Assembly: GCA_965115825.1 (NCBI GenBank)
Contig: OZ220464.1
Span: 2,604,001 to 2,668,000 of the forward strand
Source: Bin87 sp965115825
GTDB taxonomy: Bacteria > Chloroflexota > Dehalococcoidia > Lucifugimonadales > UBA3495
DNA length: 64,000 bases
Direction: 5' to 3'
Shown here piece by piece: positions 8,598-17,482 of this stretch. The notes under the pieces were generated by a model. It had not been told where the DNA came from, ran no database searches, and saw only the letters and a program-made list of their open reading frames with translations. The stretch's first letter is position 1. Each line of letters starts with the position of its first letter. Position numbers and translations under genes: made by a program.

Positions 8598-8706
8598 TTG
8601 TCAGAATCGGGATTTTTGGGATTTTTGGATTTACAGGATTGGGCTGTTGGGGGATGCCGGCTACGGAGCGCAGTATAGTGGGCGTGGGTTCCGGCGAAAG
8701 CCGGAA
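8598..8706 (+). repeat. Composite dispersed element (GGATT block plus hairpin), copy 1
   Basis: 8598-8640 is a block starting TTGTCAGAATC followed by GGATT every 9-10 nt. About 50 nt later a perfect hairpin, TTCCGGC GAAA GCCGGAA (8689-8706), follows GTGGG. The same pair recurs at 19255, 26651 (degenerate), in the 28-kb tandem array and, inverted, at 42042. The rest of the 8523-8977 gap holds no recognisable gene. Confidence 0.85.
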
Positions 8707-8895
8707 CTACGGTGTGAGGGGACGGCGGGATGGATGAGGGGCGGGTATGCGATGGTGGGGTTCGGTGATAGAATTGGGGGCGCTCACGGGGTTTCTCTGC
8801 TGTGGGGTTTGACGAATTGCAGGAGGGGGAATCGCTTGGGTTTTCATGAGCTGACTTGAGCTGTCACCGGCGGTTATTGTAGCGGAGGGTGGAGG

Positions 8896-8915
8896 ATTCC
8901 CGCTTTCGCGGGAAT
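8896..8915. repeat. REP-like palindrome
   Basis: ATTCCCGC TTTC GCGGGAAT, a perfect 8-bp stem with a 4-nt loop, in the gap before the AlaX gene. Related palindromes of the ATTCCxxxTTTCxxxGGAAT type occur at 19350 and 60687. Confidence 0.8.
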
Positions 8916-8977
8916 GATGGCAGTAGGACGTGGGAATGACGATGAAAACGCAGGGATGACGGCAAGAGGAGATTGGG

Positions 8978-9742
8978 ATGACGGAATTGCTGTTTCTGAA
9001 TGATGCTTACGTGTCGGAGTTTGACGCTGTGGTTACGGCTGTTGCGGATGACGGGGGAATAACGCTGGACCGGACGGCTTTTTACATCGGCGGCGGAGGG
9101 CAGCCTTGCGACGTGGGAACGCTGGCCGATGCGTCGGGCGGCGTGGAGTACACGGTTGCGAAGGTGGGACGCTCCGGCGGGGCGATTGTGCACACGATAG
9201 AGGGCGCGGCTCGGCCGGCCACTGGTATGTCTGGGATTGGCTCGGAGAGGCCGGCGGTGGGTACGGCGCTGCATGGGGTGATTGACTGGGAGCGGCGGTA
9301 TCTGCTGATGCGGACGCATACGGCGCTGCACATTTTGTGCGGGGTGGTGTGGCGCGATTACGGCGCGGCGGTTACGGGGGGCGATATGCAGCCCGGAACG
9401 GCGCGGATGGACTTTGAGCTGGAAAATATGTCGGCGGAGTTCGCGGAGGAAGTGGAGGCGCGCATCAACGAGGAGGTGGCGGCGGAGCGGGACATCGGCG
9501 TGGGCTTTATGAGTCGGGGCGAGGCGGATGCCCATCCGGACTTGATTCGCACCAAAATCAACCTGCTGCCGGCGTCCGTCACTGAGGTGCGAACCATTGA
9601 CATCGCTGGGCTGGACTTGCAGGCGGACGGCGGCACCCACGTGCACAACACGAGGGAAGTGGGGCGCATCAGAGTAGTGGGGCATGAGAGCAAGGGGCGG
9701 ATCAATAAGCGGCTGCGCATTGCTTTGGCCGACGCGGGTTAG
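8978..9742 (+). CDS. alaX: Alanyl-tRNA editing protein, AlaX type
   Basis: 254 aa, a free-standing homologue of the AlaRS editing domain that hydrolyses Ser- or Gly-tRNA(Ala). The N-terminal beta-barrel-like part contains TAFYIGGGGQPCDVG. The zinc motif HTALH lies at 114-118, and the second half of the metal site is DGGTHVHNTREVG around 217-229. In the canonical CGGTHV motif the first residue is a zinc-binding Cys; here it is Asp217. GAGGAGA precedes the ATG. An S9 peptidase starts 14 bp downstream, suggesting an operon. Confidence 0.88.
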   Translation: MTELLFLNDAYVSEFDAVVTAVADDGGITLDRTAFYIGGGGQPCDVGTLADASGGVEYTVAKVGRSGGAIVHTIEGAARPATGMSGIGSERPAVGTALHGVIDWERRYLLMRTHTALHILCGVVWRDYGAAVTGGDMQPGTARMDFELENMSAEFAEEVEARINEEVAAERDIGVGFMSRGEADAHPDLIRTKINLLPASVTEVRTIDIAGLDLQADGGTHVHNTREVGRIRVVGHESKGRINKRLRIALADAG

Positions 9743-9756
9743 CAGGGGGAAGAAGA

Positions 9757-11718
9757 ATGTCGCTGAGATCCGCTGCGGAGGGCTCCGCTGCCCCTATAAT
9801 TGCGCCTTACGGCTGCTGGCGTTCGCCGATTACGGCGGATGCCATCGTGGCTGAGTCCATAAGCCTGGGGCAGGTTGCTATTGACGGCGACAGCATACTG
9901 TGGACGGAGGGCCGGCCGTCGGAGGGAGGACGGAACGTTATTGTGCGGCGCGGGGCGGATGGAACGATGGCAGATGTGAATCCGCCGCCCTTTAACGCGC
10001 GGACGCGGGCGCATGAATACGGCGGCGGCGCGTGGGTTGCGGAGGCCGGCACGGTGTGGTTCTGCAATTTTGACGACCAACGGATGTACCGGCAGGAGGA
10101 TGGCGGGGAGCCGCGGGCGATTACGCCGGAGGCTCCGCTGCGCTACGCGGACGCTACGCCGGACAAGGGGCGCAATCGGCTAATCTGCGTGCAGGAAGAT
10201 CACACTGACCCGGACAATGTGGTGAACGCCATCGTGGCGGTTCCGGCGGACGGGGCGGGTGAGCAAACGCTGCTGTTTGACGGCTGGGATTTCGTTGCGT
10301 CGCCGCGCTTGAGTCCGGACGGGGGGACGCTGGCGTGGCTGACGTGGAATCACCCGAATATGCCGTGGGACGGCACGTATCTGTGGACGGCGCCGGTTCT
10401 GGAGGATGGAACGCTGGGGGAGGCCGCTGTGGTTGCCGGCGGCGGCAGCGTGTCGGTTTATCAGCCGGAGTGGTCGCCCGAGGGCATACTGCACTACGTA
10501 TCGGATGAGGCGGGCTGGTGGAATTTGTATCGCCGGGGGGATAACGGGCCGGAGGCGCTGTACCGGGATGATGCGGAGTACGGGCGTCCGCAGTGGGTGT
10601 TTGCCAGCCATACCTATGGGTTTGCCGGCAATGGCGACATAATCTGCGCGGTGAACCGACGAGGGGCGTGGTCGCTGAACCGGCTGAATACCGATGACGG
10701 GGTTTTGAGGCGGCTAGAGGTTCCGGCCGGGGAGATGGGGAGAGGCGACCTGGCTGTGTCGGGGAGATTGGCGGTTGTGGTGGCCGGCGATGCGCAGCGG
10801 CCGATGTCGCTGATGCGGGTGAACTTGGACGGGGGATATTGGGATACGCTGCGGGCGTCGTCAGCCTCTGATGTTGCGGCGGAGTACATTTCGGCGGCGC
10901 GGGCTATTGAGTTTCCGTCGAATGAGGGGAGGCCGGCCTATGCGCTGTACTACGCGCCGCGCAACCCTGGGTATCGCGCGCCGGTGGGCGAGCTGCCGCC
11001 GCTGCTGACGCTGAGCCACGGCGGGCCGACGGGGGCGGCGTCGGGCGCGTTGGATATGTCGGTGCAGTTCTGGACGAGTCGGGGTTTTGCAGTGGTGGAC
11101 GTGAACTATGGCGGCAGCGTAGGCTACGGCCGAGCGTATCGGCAATTGCTGAATGGGAACTGGGGAGTGGTTGACGTGGACGATTGCGCCAACGCCGCGC
11201 TGTATCTAGTGCACCAGGGAATGGCGGACGGGGCCCGGCTGGCGATACGGGGCGGGAGCGCCGGCGGGTACACGATGCTGGCGGCGTTGACCTTTCGCAA
11301 CGTGTTCGCGGCAGGAGCCAGTTACTACGGGGTGTCGGACTTGACGGCGCTAGCGGAGGATACGCATAAGTTTGAGTCGCGCTACCTGGACCGATTGGTG
11401 GCGCCGTATCCTGAGGGAGAGGAGACGTACCGGAGACGGTCGCCGATTGAGCATACGGAGGGGCTGTCATGCCCTATTATTCTGTTGCAGGGGCTGGAAG
11501 ACCGCATTGTGCCGCCGAATCAGGCTGAGATGATGTTTGAGGCGGTGAGGAGCAAGGGGATACCGTGCGCGTACCTGGCATTTGAGGGGGACCAGCACGG
11601 GTTCCGGCGGGCTGAAAACATCAAGCGGGCGCTGGAGTCGGAGCTGTATTTTTACTTGCGGGTGTTTGGGTTGGAGCTGCCGGATGGAGCGGAGCCGGTG
11701 GAGATAGAGAACTTGTAG
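9757..11718 (+). CDS. S9 family serine peptidase (acylaminoacyl-peptidase/DPP-like)
   Basis: 653 aa. The N-terminal two thirds is a beta-propeller-like region with repeated DGT/SPDG/LxW strands; the C-terminal third is an alpha/beta hydrolase. The catalytic residues are Ser501 in GGSAGG, Asp582 in GLEDRIVPP and His614 in GDQHGF, with the oxyanion segment HGGPTGA. No signal peptide is seen, so it should be cytoplasmic and process oligopeptides or N-acyl peptides. GGGGAAGAAG precedes the ATG. It faces the convergent Fe-ADH gene with only 9 bp between the stops. Confidence 0.93.
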   Translation: MSLRSAAEGSAAPIIAPYGCWRSPITADAIVAESISLGQVAIDGDSILWTEGRPSEGGRNVIVRRGADGTMADVNPPPFNARTRAHEYGGGAWVAEAGTVWFCNFDDQRMYRQEDGGEPRAITPEAPLRYADATPDKGRNRLICVQEDHTDPDNVVNAIVAVPADGAGEQTLLFDGWDFVASPRLSPDGGTLAWLTWNHPNMPWDGTYLWTAPVLEDGTLGEAAVVAGGGSVSVYQPEWSPEGILHYVSDEAGWWNLYRRGDNGPEALYRDDAEYGRPQWVFASHTYGFAGNGDIICAVNRRGAWSLNRLNTDDGVLRRLEVPAGEMGRGDLAVSGRLAVVVAGDAQRPMSLMRVNLDGGYWDTLRASSASDVAAEYISAARAIEFPSNEGRPAYALYYAPRNPGYRAPVGELPPLLTLSHGGPTGAASGALDMSVQFWTSRGFAVVDVNYGGSVGYGRAYRQLLNGNWGVVDVDDCANAALYLVHQGMADGARLAIRGGSAGGYTMLAALTFRNVFAAGASYYGVSDLTALAEDTHKFESRYLDRLVAPYPEGEETYRRRSPIEHTEGLSCPIILLQGLEDRIVPPNQAEMMFEAVRSKGIPCAYLAFEGDQHGFRRAENIKRALESELYFYLRVFGLELPDGAEPVEIENL

Positions 11719-11727
11719 CAGGGCGTT

Positions 11728-12912
11728 TCAGTAAGCCGCGCGCAGGACTTCCATGATGGGGCCGGCGTCGCTGATGGGTTTGGGGTTGGTACTGAGGCTG
11801 CGGTCGTGGAGGGTTGCTGCGGCGATGTATTCGAGGCCGTCTTCGGGGACGCCGACTTCGCGGAGGGAGCGGGGCAGATGCAGCTCGCGGCAGAGGGCAT
11901 CCACTGCGTGGGCGGCGGCGAGGCCGGCCTCTTCGTCGGACATGGCGCTGTTGGCGACGCCGATGGCCTGGGCAATGAGGCGCTGCCGGTCGGCGCAGGC
12001 GTCCAGGTTGTAGCGCATGGTGTGGGGCAGGAGGATGGCGTTGGCTTCGCCGTGGGGGACATCGTACAGGCCGCCGACGTGGTGGCAGGCGGCAGTGTTC
12101 AGGCCGAGGCCGCCAAAAGAGGCCAGAGAAGCCATAGCGCAGGCAGTCTTGGCGGCGAGGAGGGTGTTGATGTTGCCGTCTTTGCAGTGGGGGAGGTTGT
12201 CAAAGAGGAGGCGGATGGCGTGGAGCGCCAGGCCGTCGCCGATGGGGTTGCATCCGGTGGAATAGACGGTTTCGATGGCGATGCGGAGCTGTCCGATAGC
12301 GGTGGAGAGCAGGATGCGCAGAGGGGTGGTTGCCAAAGCCTGACCGTCTATGATGACGGCGCGGGGGGTTACGCCATCGCCGGCGATGATGAGCTTGCGG
12401 CCGAGGTTATGGTCGGTGATGCCGCCGCCGCCGCGACTGAACTCGGCGCAGCCCATGGTGGTTGGGATGCTGATGATGGGTAGTTTGGGCGATGGGGTGG
12501 GTGGCACGGTGATTCTGTCGGGAGGCTCGAAGATAATTTCGTAGTCGTGGATGTCGCCGCCCTCGGCGAGCAATGTGGCCATGGCCTTGGTGGTGTCGTG
12601 GGTGCTGCCGCCGCCAACGCTGATGAAAACATCGGGGCGGGTTTCCTGGGCCATGGCGACGCCGGCCTCGACCGATTCCACAGGAGAGTGAGGGGCGACG
12701 CCGGAGTAAGCGCCAACGTATCGGGAGCCGAGAGCTTCCTGAACCCGGGGCACCACGTTGCAGGCGTTGAGGATGGTGGGGCCGCAGGTAATCATTGCCC
12801 GACTTGCGCCCAAGCCGTCGATTGTGGCCGGCAGGTCATTAATGGCAGCCTCGGAGCAGATGATGTCCTGATGGAGGGGGTTGTAGCGGTATTGCAATGT
12901 ACTGGTGGGCAT
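11728..12912 (-). CDS. Iron-containing alcohol dehydrogenase, maleylacetate-reductase type
   Basis: 394 aa. The group III dehydrogenase layout is visible: an N-terminal dinucleotide-binding half with ISVGGGSTHDTTKAM, and a helical C-terminal half with the metal ligands in ACHHVGGLYDVPHGEAN and LLPHTMRYN. The CHHVGG..PHGEAN..LPH pattern is closest to maleylacetate reductases, which reduce maleylacetate to 3-oxoadipate in aromatic degradation. No other ring-cleavage gene is next to it, so a general alcohol/aldehyde role is equally possible. It is the first gene of a mainly leftward block. Confidence 0.9.
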   Translation of the reverse strand: MPTSTLQYRYNPLHQDIICSEAAINDLPATIDGLGASRAMITCGPTILNACNVVPRVQEALGSRYVGAYSGVAPHSPVESVEAGVAMAQETRPDVFISVGGGSTHDTTKAMATLLAEGGDIHDYEIIFEPPDRITVPPTPSPKLPIISIPTTMGCAEFSRGGGGITDHNLGRKLIIAGDGVTPRAVIIDGQALATTPLRILLSTAIGQLRIAIETVYSTGCNPIGDGLALHAIRLLFDNLPHCKDGNINTLLAAKTACAMASLASFGGLGLNTAACHHVGGLYDVPHGEANAILLPHTMRYNLDACADRQRLIAQAIGVANSAMSDEEAGLAAAHAVDALCRELHLPRSLREVGVPEDGLEYIAAATLHDRSLSTNPKPISDAGPIMEVLRAAY

Positions 12913-12967
12913 GGTTTGGTCTCCGGCGGGCAGAGGCGGGCGTGGGTGAGTTTGTCGTTGGGGGAAG

Positions 12968-13396
12968 CTAGATCATTATCAGATGAGTTGCGTTGGCTCC
13001 ATGGACGGCGTCCGGGGAGATGCGGGTATCGAGAGTTACCAGTCGGGCATCGTGAGAGACGGCGAGGGCCAGCAGATAAGCGTCGGTCAGCTGCCGGTGG
13101 CCCAGCAGCGCGCGGCTGTCAATCAACGCTTCATCCAGGAGGCTGATGTCGTCGGGGATGAATTGGTGATGCTCTGTGGAGGTGGTGGCGCGCAGATGTT
13201 CCATAGCAGCGGTCAGGTTCATCGGTCGCGGGTAACGTGGTTGGGAGAGTACGCGGACGCATCCGTTCTGCGTAAGCGGGCAAGAAGCCCACCCCTGTTC
13301 TATATTGGCGGCGAACCAAACTGACGCCACAGGGTAAGCGGTGTGGTTTTGGTCAAGCAGCGCAACCAGAAAGCTCACGTCGTATAGGGACCTCAA
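12968..13396 (-). CDS. PIN-domain toxin (VapC-like)
   Basis: 142 aa, the usual PIN toxin size. Conserved acidic positions are visible: LYDVSFLVALLD near the N terminus, the middle Glu/Asp in LLDEALID, and TDAYLLALA plus LVTLDTRI near the C terminus. PIN toxins are Mg2+-dependent RNases that cut tRNA or rRNA. The gene starts 3 bp after a 69-aa antitoxin-like gene, the standard antitoxin-first order. Confidence 0.9.
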   Translation of the reverse strand: MRSLYDVSFLVALLDQNHTAYPVASVWFAANIEQGWASCPLTQNGCVRVLSQPRYPRPMNLTAAMEHLRATTSTEHHQFIPDDISLLDEALIDSRALLGHRQLTDAYLLALAVSHDARLVTLDTRISPDAVHGANATHLIMI

Positions 13397-13399
13397 TTT

Positions 13400-13609
13400 T
13401 CAGACGCCCAACTCTTCTCGCCATTTGTTCACCATCTCGTTAGTGACCACGTAGTCGCTAACAGGTAGTGGGCGGATGCCGTATTGCTCGAGGTTGACAG
13501 CGGCGGCGGGGCTGACCGTTACTTCTACCTCCACTTGCTGGCCTTCGGGGAGGCCGAGGGGTTCGTTGAATGCGATGGTTTGTCCTTTGACGATGCCTTT
13601 TCGCTTCAT
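13400..13609 (-). CDS. VapB-like antitoxin (AbrB/DUF104-type)
   Basis: 69 aa. The N-terminal half (KGQTIAFNEPLGLPEGQQVE) looks like the AbrB/DUF104 swapped-hairpin DNA-binding fold, and the C-terminal half would wrap the toxin. It directly precedes the PIN toxin and probably represses the pair. The family name is tentative because the protein is short. Confidence 0.75.
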   Translation of the reverse strand: MKRKGIVKGQTIAFNEPLGLPEGQQVEVEVTVSPAAAVNLEQYGIRPLPVSDYVVTNEMVNKWREELGV

Positions 13610-13655
13610 GGTGCGCGCTCCTGATGTCTTGGCTTGCTGAAATCCGAGGGGGGGA

Positions 13656-14174
13656 TTACTGGTTCAAACCTCGCTGCATTCCGCGGAGGTAGCTGGCCTG
13701 GCCGCCGTGCTGGTTGGCCTCCCAGAGGAGCATACGGAACATATCGGCGAGGGAGATGGTTTCGCCGCTGCGGTTGGCCATCTGCGTGTTGACCAGGGCG
13801 TTGTCGTCGTGCTGGCTGAGGAAGTCGAGGAGGTTGGAGCGGGCGGCGTCGGCGTACTCCATAAGCAGGGCCTTGTCGGGGCAGCGCCAGCTGGCGAGGT
13901 CGTTGACGGAGTAGCCGAAGCCGACGTTCATCGGCTCGGGAGCGAAGCCGAGGCGGGCGGCCCATTCTCGTTCGTACAGCTGCGGCTGCTGACGGGCGAG
14001 GGACTGCACCCACATATCCAGAGCGCGGCCGTAATGCCAGATGATGAAGCCGATGGAATGGCATTGCTCGTTGGGGACGAACTCGATTTCGTCCTGGGTA
14101 AGCCCGTCCACGTAACGGAGCAGCCACTCCCAGTGGTTGTCGAAGGACTCTTTGATGAATTCTTGCAGGGCCAT
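13656..14174 (-). CDS. DinB superfamily protein
   Basis: 172 aa four-helix-bundle protein. The three-His metal pattern is partly visible: the first His in FDNHWEWLLRYVDGL, the second in IIWHYGRALDMW, and the third in EANQHGGQASYLRG. DinB/YfiT proteins bind a divalent metal and include thiol-dependent S-transferases; the substrate here is unknown. It lies 23 bp downstream of the ECHDC3-like gene on the same strand. Confidence 0.88.
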   Translation of the reverse strand: MALQEFIKESFDNHWEWLLRYVDGLTQDEIEFVPNEQCHSIGFIIWHYGRALDMWVQSLARQQPQLYEREWAARLGFAPEPMNVGFGYSVNDLASWRCPDKALLMEYADAARSNLLDFLSQHDDNALVNTQMANRSGETISLADMFRMLLWEANQHGGQASYLRGMQRGLNQ

Positions 14175-14197
14175 TGGGGCCTCCGTGCCTTGATGTG

Positions 14198-14986
14198 TCA
14201 GGTTGACCAGACGGGCGGGCGTTTTTCCAGGAAAGCGGAGATGCCTTCATGGGCATCGGGGGAGAGCAGGTTTTCCATCATCACTTTGCCGGCGAAGCGA
14301 TAGGCGTCGGAGCGGGGCATTTCAATTTGCCGGTAGAAGGCGGCTTTGCCCAGGGCCAGGGTGTGGGCGCTGGCTGAGGCGATCTGTCGGGCCAGCGTCA
14401 TGGTCTGATGTTCCAGCCGGTCCGCGGGCGCGATGCGGCTGATGAGGCCGAAGTCCAGGGCTTCCCGGGCGGGAATGGGGCGGCCGGTGAGCAGCATCTC
14501 CATGGCTTTTTTGGGCATTACCGAGCGGGCGACGGCGACGCCCGGGGTAGTGCAGAACAGGCCAATCTGTACGCCCGGCGTGGCAAAAGCCGCGGTATCG
14601 GCGGCTACTGCGATGTCGCAAGTTGCGACCAACTGGCAGCCGGCGGCGGTGGCGAGGCCCTGCACCTGGGCGATAACGGGCTTGGGCAGGAGTCGGATGG
14701 CCTCCATGACGCGGGTGCAGGCGTCAAAGACGGCGGCGTAGTCATTAGGGTCGCCGTTGAGGAGTTCGTTGAGGTCGTGGCCGGAGCTGAATACGGGGCC
14801 TTGGGAACGGATGACGACGACGCGGGCTTGGGGATCGGCGGCGATGTCAGCGAGGTGGATCTCCAAAGCAGCCAGGACGGCTGATGAAAGCGGGTTGCGT
14901 TTGCCCGGGTTGGTAAGGGATATGACGGCTATGCCATCGGCGGCGCGGTCGCAGCGGATGGCTTCCGTAGGAGGCTGGTCAATCAT
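14198..14986 (-). CDS. Enoyl-CoA hydratase/isomerase family protein, ECHDC3-like
   Basis: 262 aa crotonase fold. The two oxyanion-hole segments are SSGHDLNEL and ATAAGCQLVA. The segment FATPGVQIGLFCTTPGVAVA matches the ECHDC3 branch, where the Glu of the usual FGxPE motif is Gly. The true reaction may therefore differ from textbook enoyl-CoA hydration. A small DUF4926 gene ends 15 bp upstream, and GGGAAGAAA precedes the ATG. Confidence 0.88.
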   Translation of the reverse strand: MIDQPPTEAIRCDRAADGIAVISLTNPGKRNPLSSAVLAALEIHLADIAADPQARVVVIRSQGPVFSSGHDLNELLNGDPNDYAAVFDACTRVMEAIRLLPKPVIAQVQGLATAAGCQLVATCDIAVAADTAAFATPGVQIGLFCTTPGVAVARSVMPKKAMEMLLTGRPIPAREALDFGLISRIAPADRLEHQTMTLARQIASASAHTLALGKAAFYRQIEMPRSDAYRFAGKVMMENLLSPDAHEGISAFLEKRPPVWST

Positions 14987-15001
14987 AATTTTCTTCCCAA
15001 A

Positions 15002-15265
15002 TTAACCGGCGACGGTGGCAGACGTGAAGATGAGGCGGCTGTGTTGACGCTGCGGGCGTGGGTAATGTCGCGCGTGGTTGCGGGGCGGGCGTTTTCTCGC
15101 GGGACCGTAGCTACTGCCACCGTATTTCCGTCCAGCGGGAAAAAACTCGACCTCGTATGCGGCGCGCTGTGGATAAATGTGTACTATGGAGCCGACATCG
15201 CCGGCTTTGAGTGATTTGTCCGGTATGTCGGCTGTGAGCGCAATGCGGTCGTGTTCCAGGAGCAT
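15002..15265 (-). CDS. DUF4926 small protein
   Basis: 87 aa. It begins MLLEHDRIALTADIPDKSLK and continues AGDVGSIVHIYPQRAAYEVE, the DUF4926 signature; the family typically begins with this L-x-D-x-V-A-L-x-x-D motif and is thought to be SH3-like. The basic C-terminal tail after residue 55 (RKRPPRNHARH...) is outside the domain. The function is unknown; relatives often lie near toxin-antitoxin-like genes. The longer frame to 15856 is a shadow of the acyl-CoA dehydrogenase. Confidence 0.75.
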   Translation of the reverse strand: MLLEHDRIALTADIPDKSLKAGDVGSIVHIYPQRAAYEVEFFPAGRKYGGSSYGPARKRPPRNHARHYPRPQRQHSRLIFTSATVAG

Positions 15266-15359
15266 AGAGGATTGTCTCGCTGTCGGATACGCTACCATCG
15301 GGCAGGCGGCAACGGGCCTGGGTTTGTCAACGTGAGTATAGGCTGTTGCGCGTAGCCGG

Positions 15360-16532
15360 CTAACCGCGGGGGAGGCCCAGGCCGCGGCTGGCGATGATGT
15401 TGCGCTGGACTTCGCTGGTGCCGGCGGCGATGGTGTGGGAGAAGGCGCGGAGCCAGTGTTCCTGCATATCGGCGGCCATGGGGGTCCATTTTTCGTCGCG
15501 GAGGCCGCCGTACATACCCATGATTTCGAGGCAGGAGGCGGTGGTGCGCTGGACGGTTTCACTGCCGAAGACTTTGGACATTGAGGCTTCTTTGTTGGGG
15601 ACGAGGCCCTCGCCTTGCATCCAGGCGACGTTGTAGGCGATGAGGCGGGCGACTTCGCATTCGATGTAGCGGTCGGCGAGGAGGTTGCGCACCCAAGGTT
15701 CCTGGCTGAGGGGCTTGCCGTTGCGTCGGACGGCGTTGGCCCACCGGCGGGTGTCGTCGAGGTGGCGGCGGGAAGCAGCGGAGTAGTCGATGCCGGAACG
15801 CTCGAAGTCGAGGAGGGTAACGGCCACGTACCAGCCGCGGTTTTCGTCGCCGACAATGTTGCGTGCCGGCACGCGGACGTTGTCGAATATCACCTGGTTG
15901 AACTCGTGGCGGCCACCCATGTTGATGATGGGGCGGACTTCAATGCCGGGGGTTTTCATGTCGACGAGGAAGAAGCTGATGCCGCGGTGTTTGGGGGCGT
16001 CGGTGTCGGTGCGAGTGAGGAGCATGATCCAGTCGCCGCGGTGGCCCATGGAGGTCCAGATTTTGCTGCCGTTGATGACGAACTCGTCGCCATCGCGGAC
16101 GGCGCGGGTATTGAGGGAGGCCAGGTCGGAGCCGGACTCGGGTTCGCTGTAGCCCTGACACCACTGGACTTCGCCTTTGGCGACGGGGGGCAGATGCTCG
16201 GCCTTTTGCTCGTCGGTGCCGTGGATCATGAGGGTTGCGCCCATCATGCGGACGCCGAAGTTATCGCGGCCGGGGGCGCGGTGGTAGGTCATGGCTTCGT
16301 TGAAGATGGCGGTGCGAACGGGAGAGGCTTTTTGGCCGCCGTACTCTTCGGGCCAGTGCATGGTGAGCCAGCCGCGGTCGGCCAGCTTGCGGCGGACGTC
16401 GAGGGTGCGCTGCCAGTTTGCTTCGCTGGAGTCGCGCTCGCCCAGCTCCCATTGGGGAACGTACTCTTCGGAGATGAACTGTTGGAGGTCGCTCTGAAAG
16501 GCGGTATCCTCGGCGCTGAACTGGAACTCCAT
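15360..16532 (-). CDS. Acyl-CoA dehydrogenase
   Basis: 390 aa, the standard FAD-dependent ACAD length. N-terminal helical domain, then the beta-domain flavin motif QGYSEPESGSDLASL, then SKIWTSMGHRGDW, and the C-terminal FAD/tetramer motif AGTSEVQRNIIASRGLGLPR. It oxidises acyl-CoA to trans-2-enoyl-CoA and passes electrons to ETF. The nearby crotonase-fold protein and SDR would fit a short beta-oxidation-like pathway. The acyl substrate is not evident. Confidence 0.95.
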   Translation of the reverse strand: MEFQFSAEDTAFQSDLQQFISEEYVPQWELGERDSSEANWQRTLDVRRKLADRGWLTMHWPEEYGGQKASPVRTAIFNEAMTYHRAPGRDNFGVRMMGATLMIHGTDEQKAEHLPPVAKGEVQWCQGYSEPESGSDLASLNTRAVRDGDEFVINGSKIWTSMGHRGDWIMLLTRTDTDAPKHRGISFFLVDMKTPGIEVRPIINMGGRHEFNQVIFDNVRVPARNIVGDENRGWYVAVTLLDFERSGIDYSAASRRHLDDTRRWANAVRRNGKPLSQEPWVRNLLADRYIECEVARLIAYNVAWMQGEGLVPNKEASMSKVFGSETVQRTTASCLEIMGMYGGLRDEKWTPMAADMQEHWLRAFSHTIAAGTSEVQRNIIASRGLGLPRG

Positions 16533-16612
16533 GGTGATGCTCTCCTGACGGCGCGGGTGTGGCGAAAGAGGTTGGGGGTTGCGATGTTGGGTTATCTTAT
16601 CACGTTGGGAGG

Positions 16613-17464
16613 TTACATTTGGCTGTAGCCGCTGCCGGGGCCGCGGGTGTCGTCGACGCCCCAGCCGCGGCCTTGGTTAATCCAGCCGAACTCCAGGAGG
16701 ATCTGCTGGCTGTAGCAGACGCGACCGGATACCTTTTCGGGCGGTTCGGAGGCCAGGAGCAGACAGGCCTGGGCCAGGAGTTCGGGCGGCTCGCCTCGGG
16801 GGTCGTCCATGCCGTCGACCAAGTGGTGAAAGACGGTGCCAGGGGTGGGTACGACCAGGGAGGGGGCGACGGCGGTTACGGAAACGCCGTATTCATACAC
16901 TTCCTGGGCCAGTCCCTGGGAGAAGCGTTCCAGGGCGGCCTTTTCGGCTCCGTAGCAGGTGCCGTTGTTGGAGGGGGTAACGTAGGGGCCGCGACCCGGG
17001 CCAACGGCGGCGCCGGAGGAGATGTTGACGATGCTGCCGGAGCGGCGGGCAATCATATCGGTCAGGGCCAATTGGCTGAGGATAAAGGGAGCGTGGAAGT
17101 TGACGGCCCAGGAGCGCAGCCAGCGGTTGATGGGAAAGTCCTTGATGGGGAGATAGTAGGTGAGGGCGGCGTTGTTAACCAACACGTCCACCGGGCCGTA
17201 GATGCGGCGGGCTTCCGACACCAGCATTTCGCAGTCTTCGGGGAGGGAGATGTTGGCGGCGACAGGGGTGGCTTCGCCGCCGGCGTTTTTGATGTCGGCG
17301 ACGGTTTTGGCGAGGGAGCCTTCCAGGGGGTGGTCGCCTTCGTTGACGGTACGGGCGGCGCAGATAACGCGGGCGCCTTCGGCGGCGAAGAGACGGCTGA
17401 TTTCGGCGCCGATGCCGCGGCTGGCCCCGGTAACGATGGCGGTTTTTCCTTCCAGTTTGGGCAT
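16613..17464 (-). CDS. Short-chain dehydrogenase/reductase (SDR)
   Basis: 283 aa classical SDR. The NAD(P)-binding TGASRGIG is at about 13-20, NNAA at about 96-99, and the catalytic Ser of VNISSG is followed by Tyr and Lys in YGAEKAA. The C-terminal tail is longer than usual and ends GWGVDDTRGPGSGYSQM. Next to the acyl-CoA dehydrogenase it may act as a 3-hydroxyacyl or related oxidoreductase. The substrate is unknown. Confidence 0.93.
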   Translation of the reverse strand: MPKLEGKTAIVTGASRGIGAEISRLFAAEGARVICAARTVNEGDHPLEGSLAKTVADIKNAGGEATPVAANISLPEDCEMLVSEARRIYGPVDVLVNNAALTYYLPIKDFPINRWLRSWAVNFHAPFILSQLALTDMIARRSGSIVNISSGAAVGPGRGPYVTPSNNGTCYGAEKAALERFSQGLAQEVYEYGVSVTAVAPSLVVPTPGTVFHHLVDGMDDPRGEPPELLAQACLLLASEPPEKVSGRVCYSQQILLEFGWINQGRGWGVDDTRGPGSGYSQM

Positions 17465-17482
17465 ATTGGGTTCCTTATCAGG

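Noticed and set aside
7359..8977. Replication origin at dnaN
   Set aside because: No dnaA, no cluster of TTATCCACA-type boxes and no AT-rich unwinding region were seen.
15266..15856. N-terminal extension of the DUF4926 frame
   Set aside because: It overlaps the acyl-CoA dehydrogenase gene and has shadow-like composition; the domain starts at 15265.
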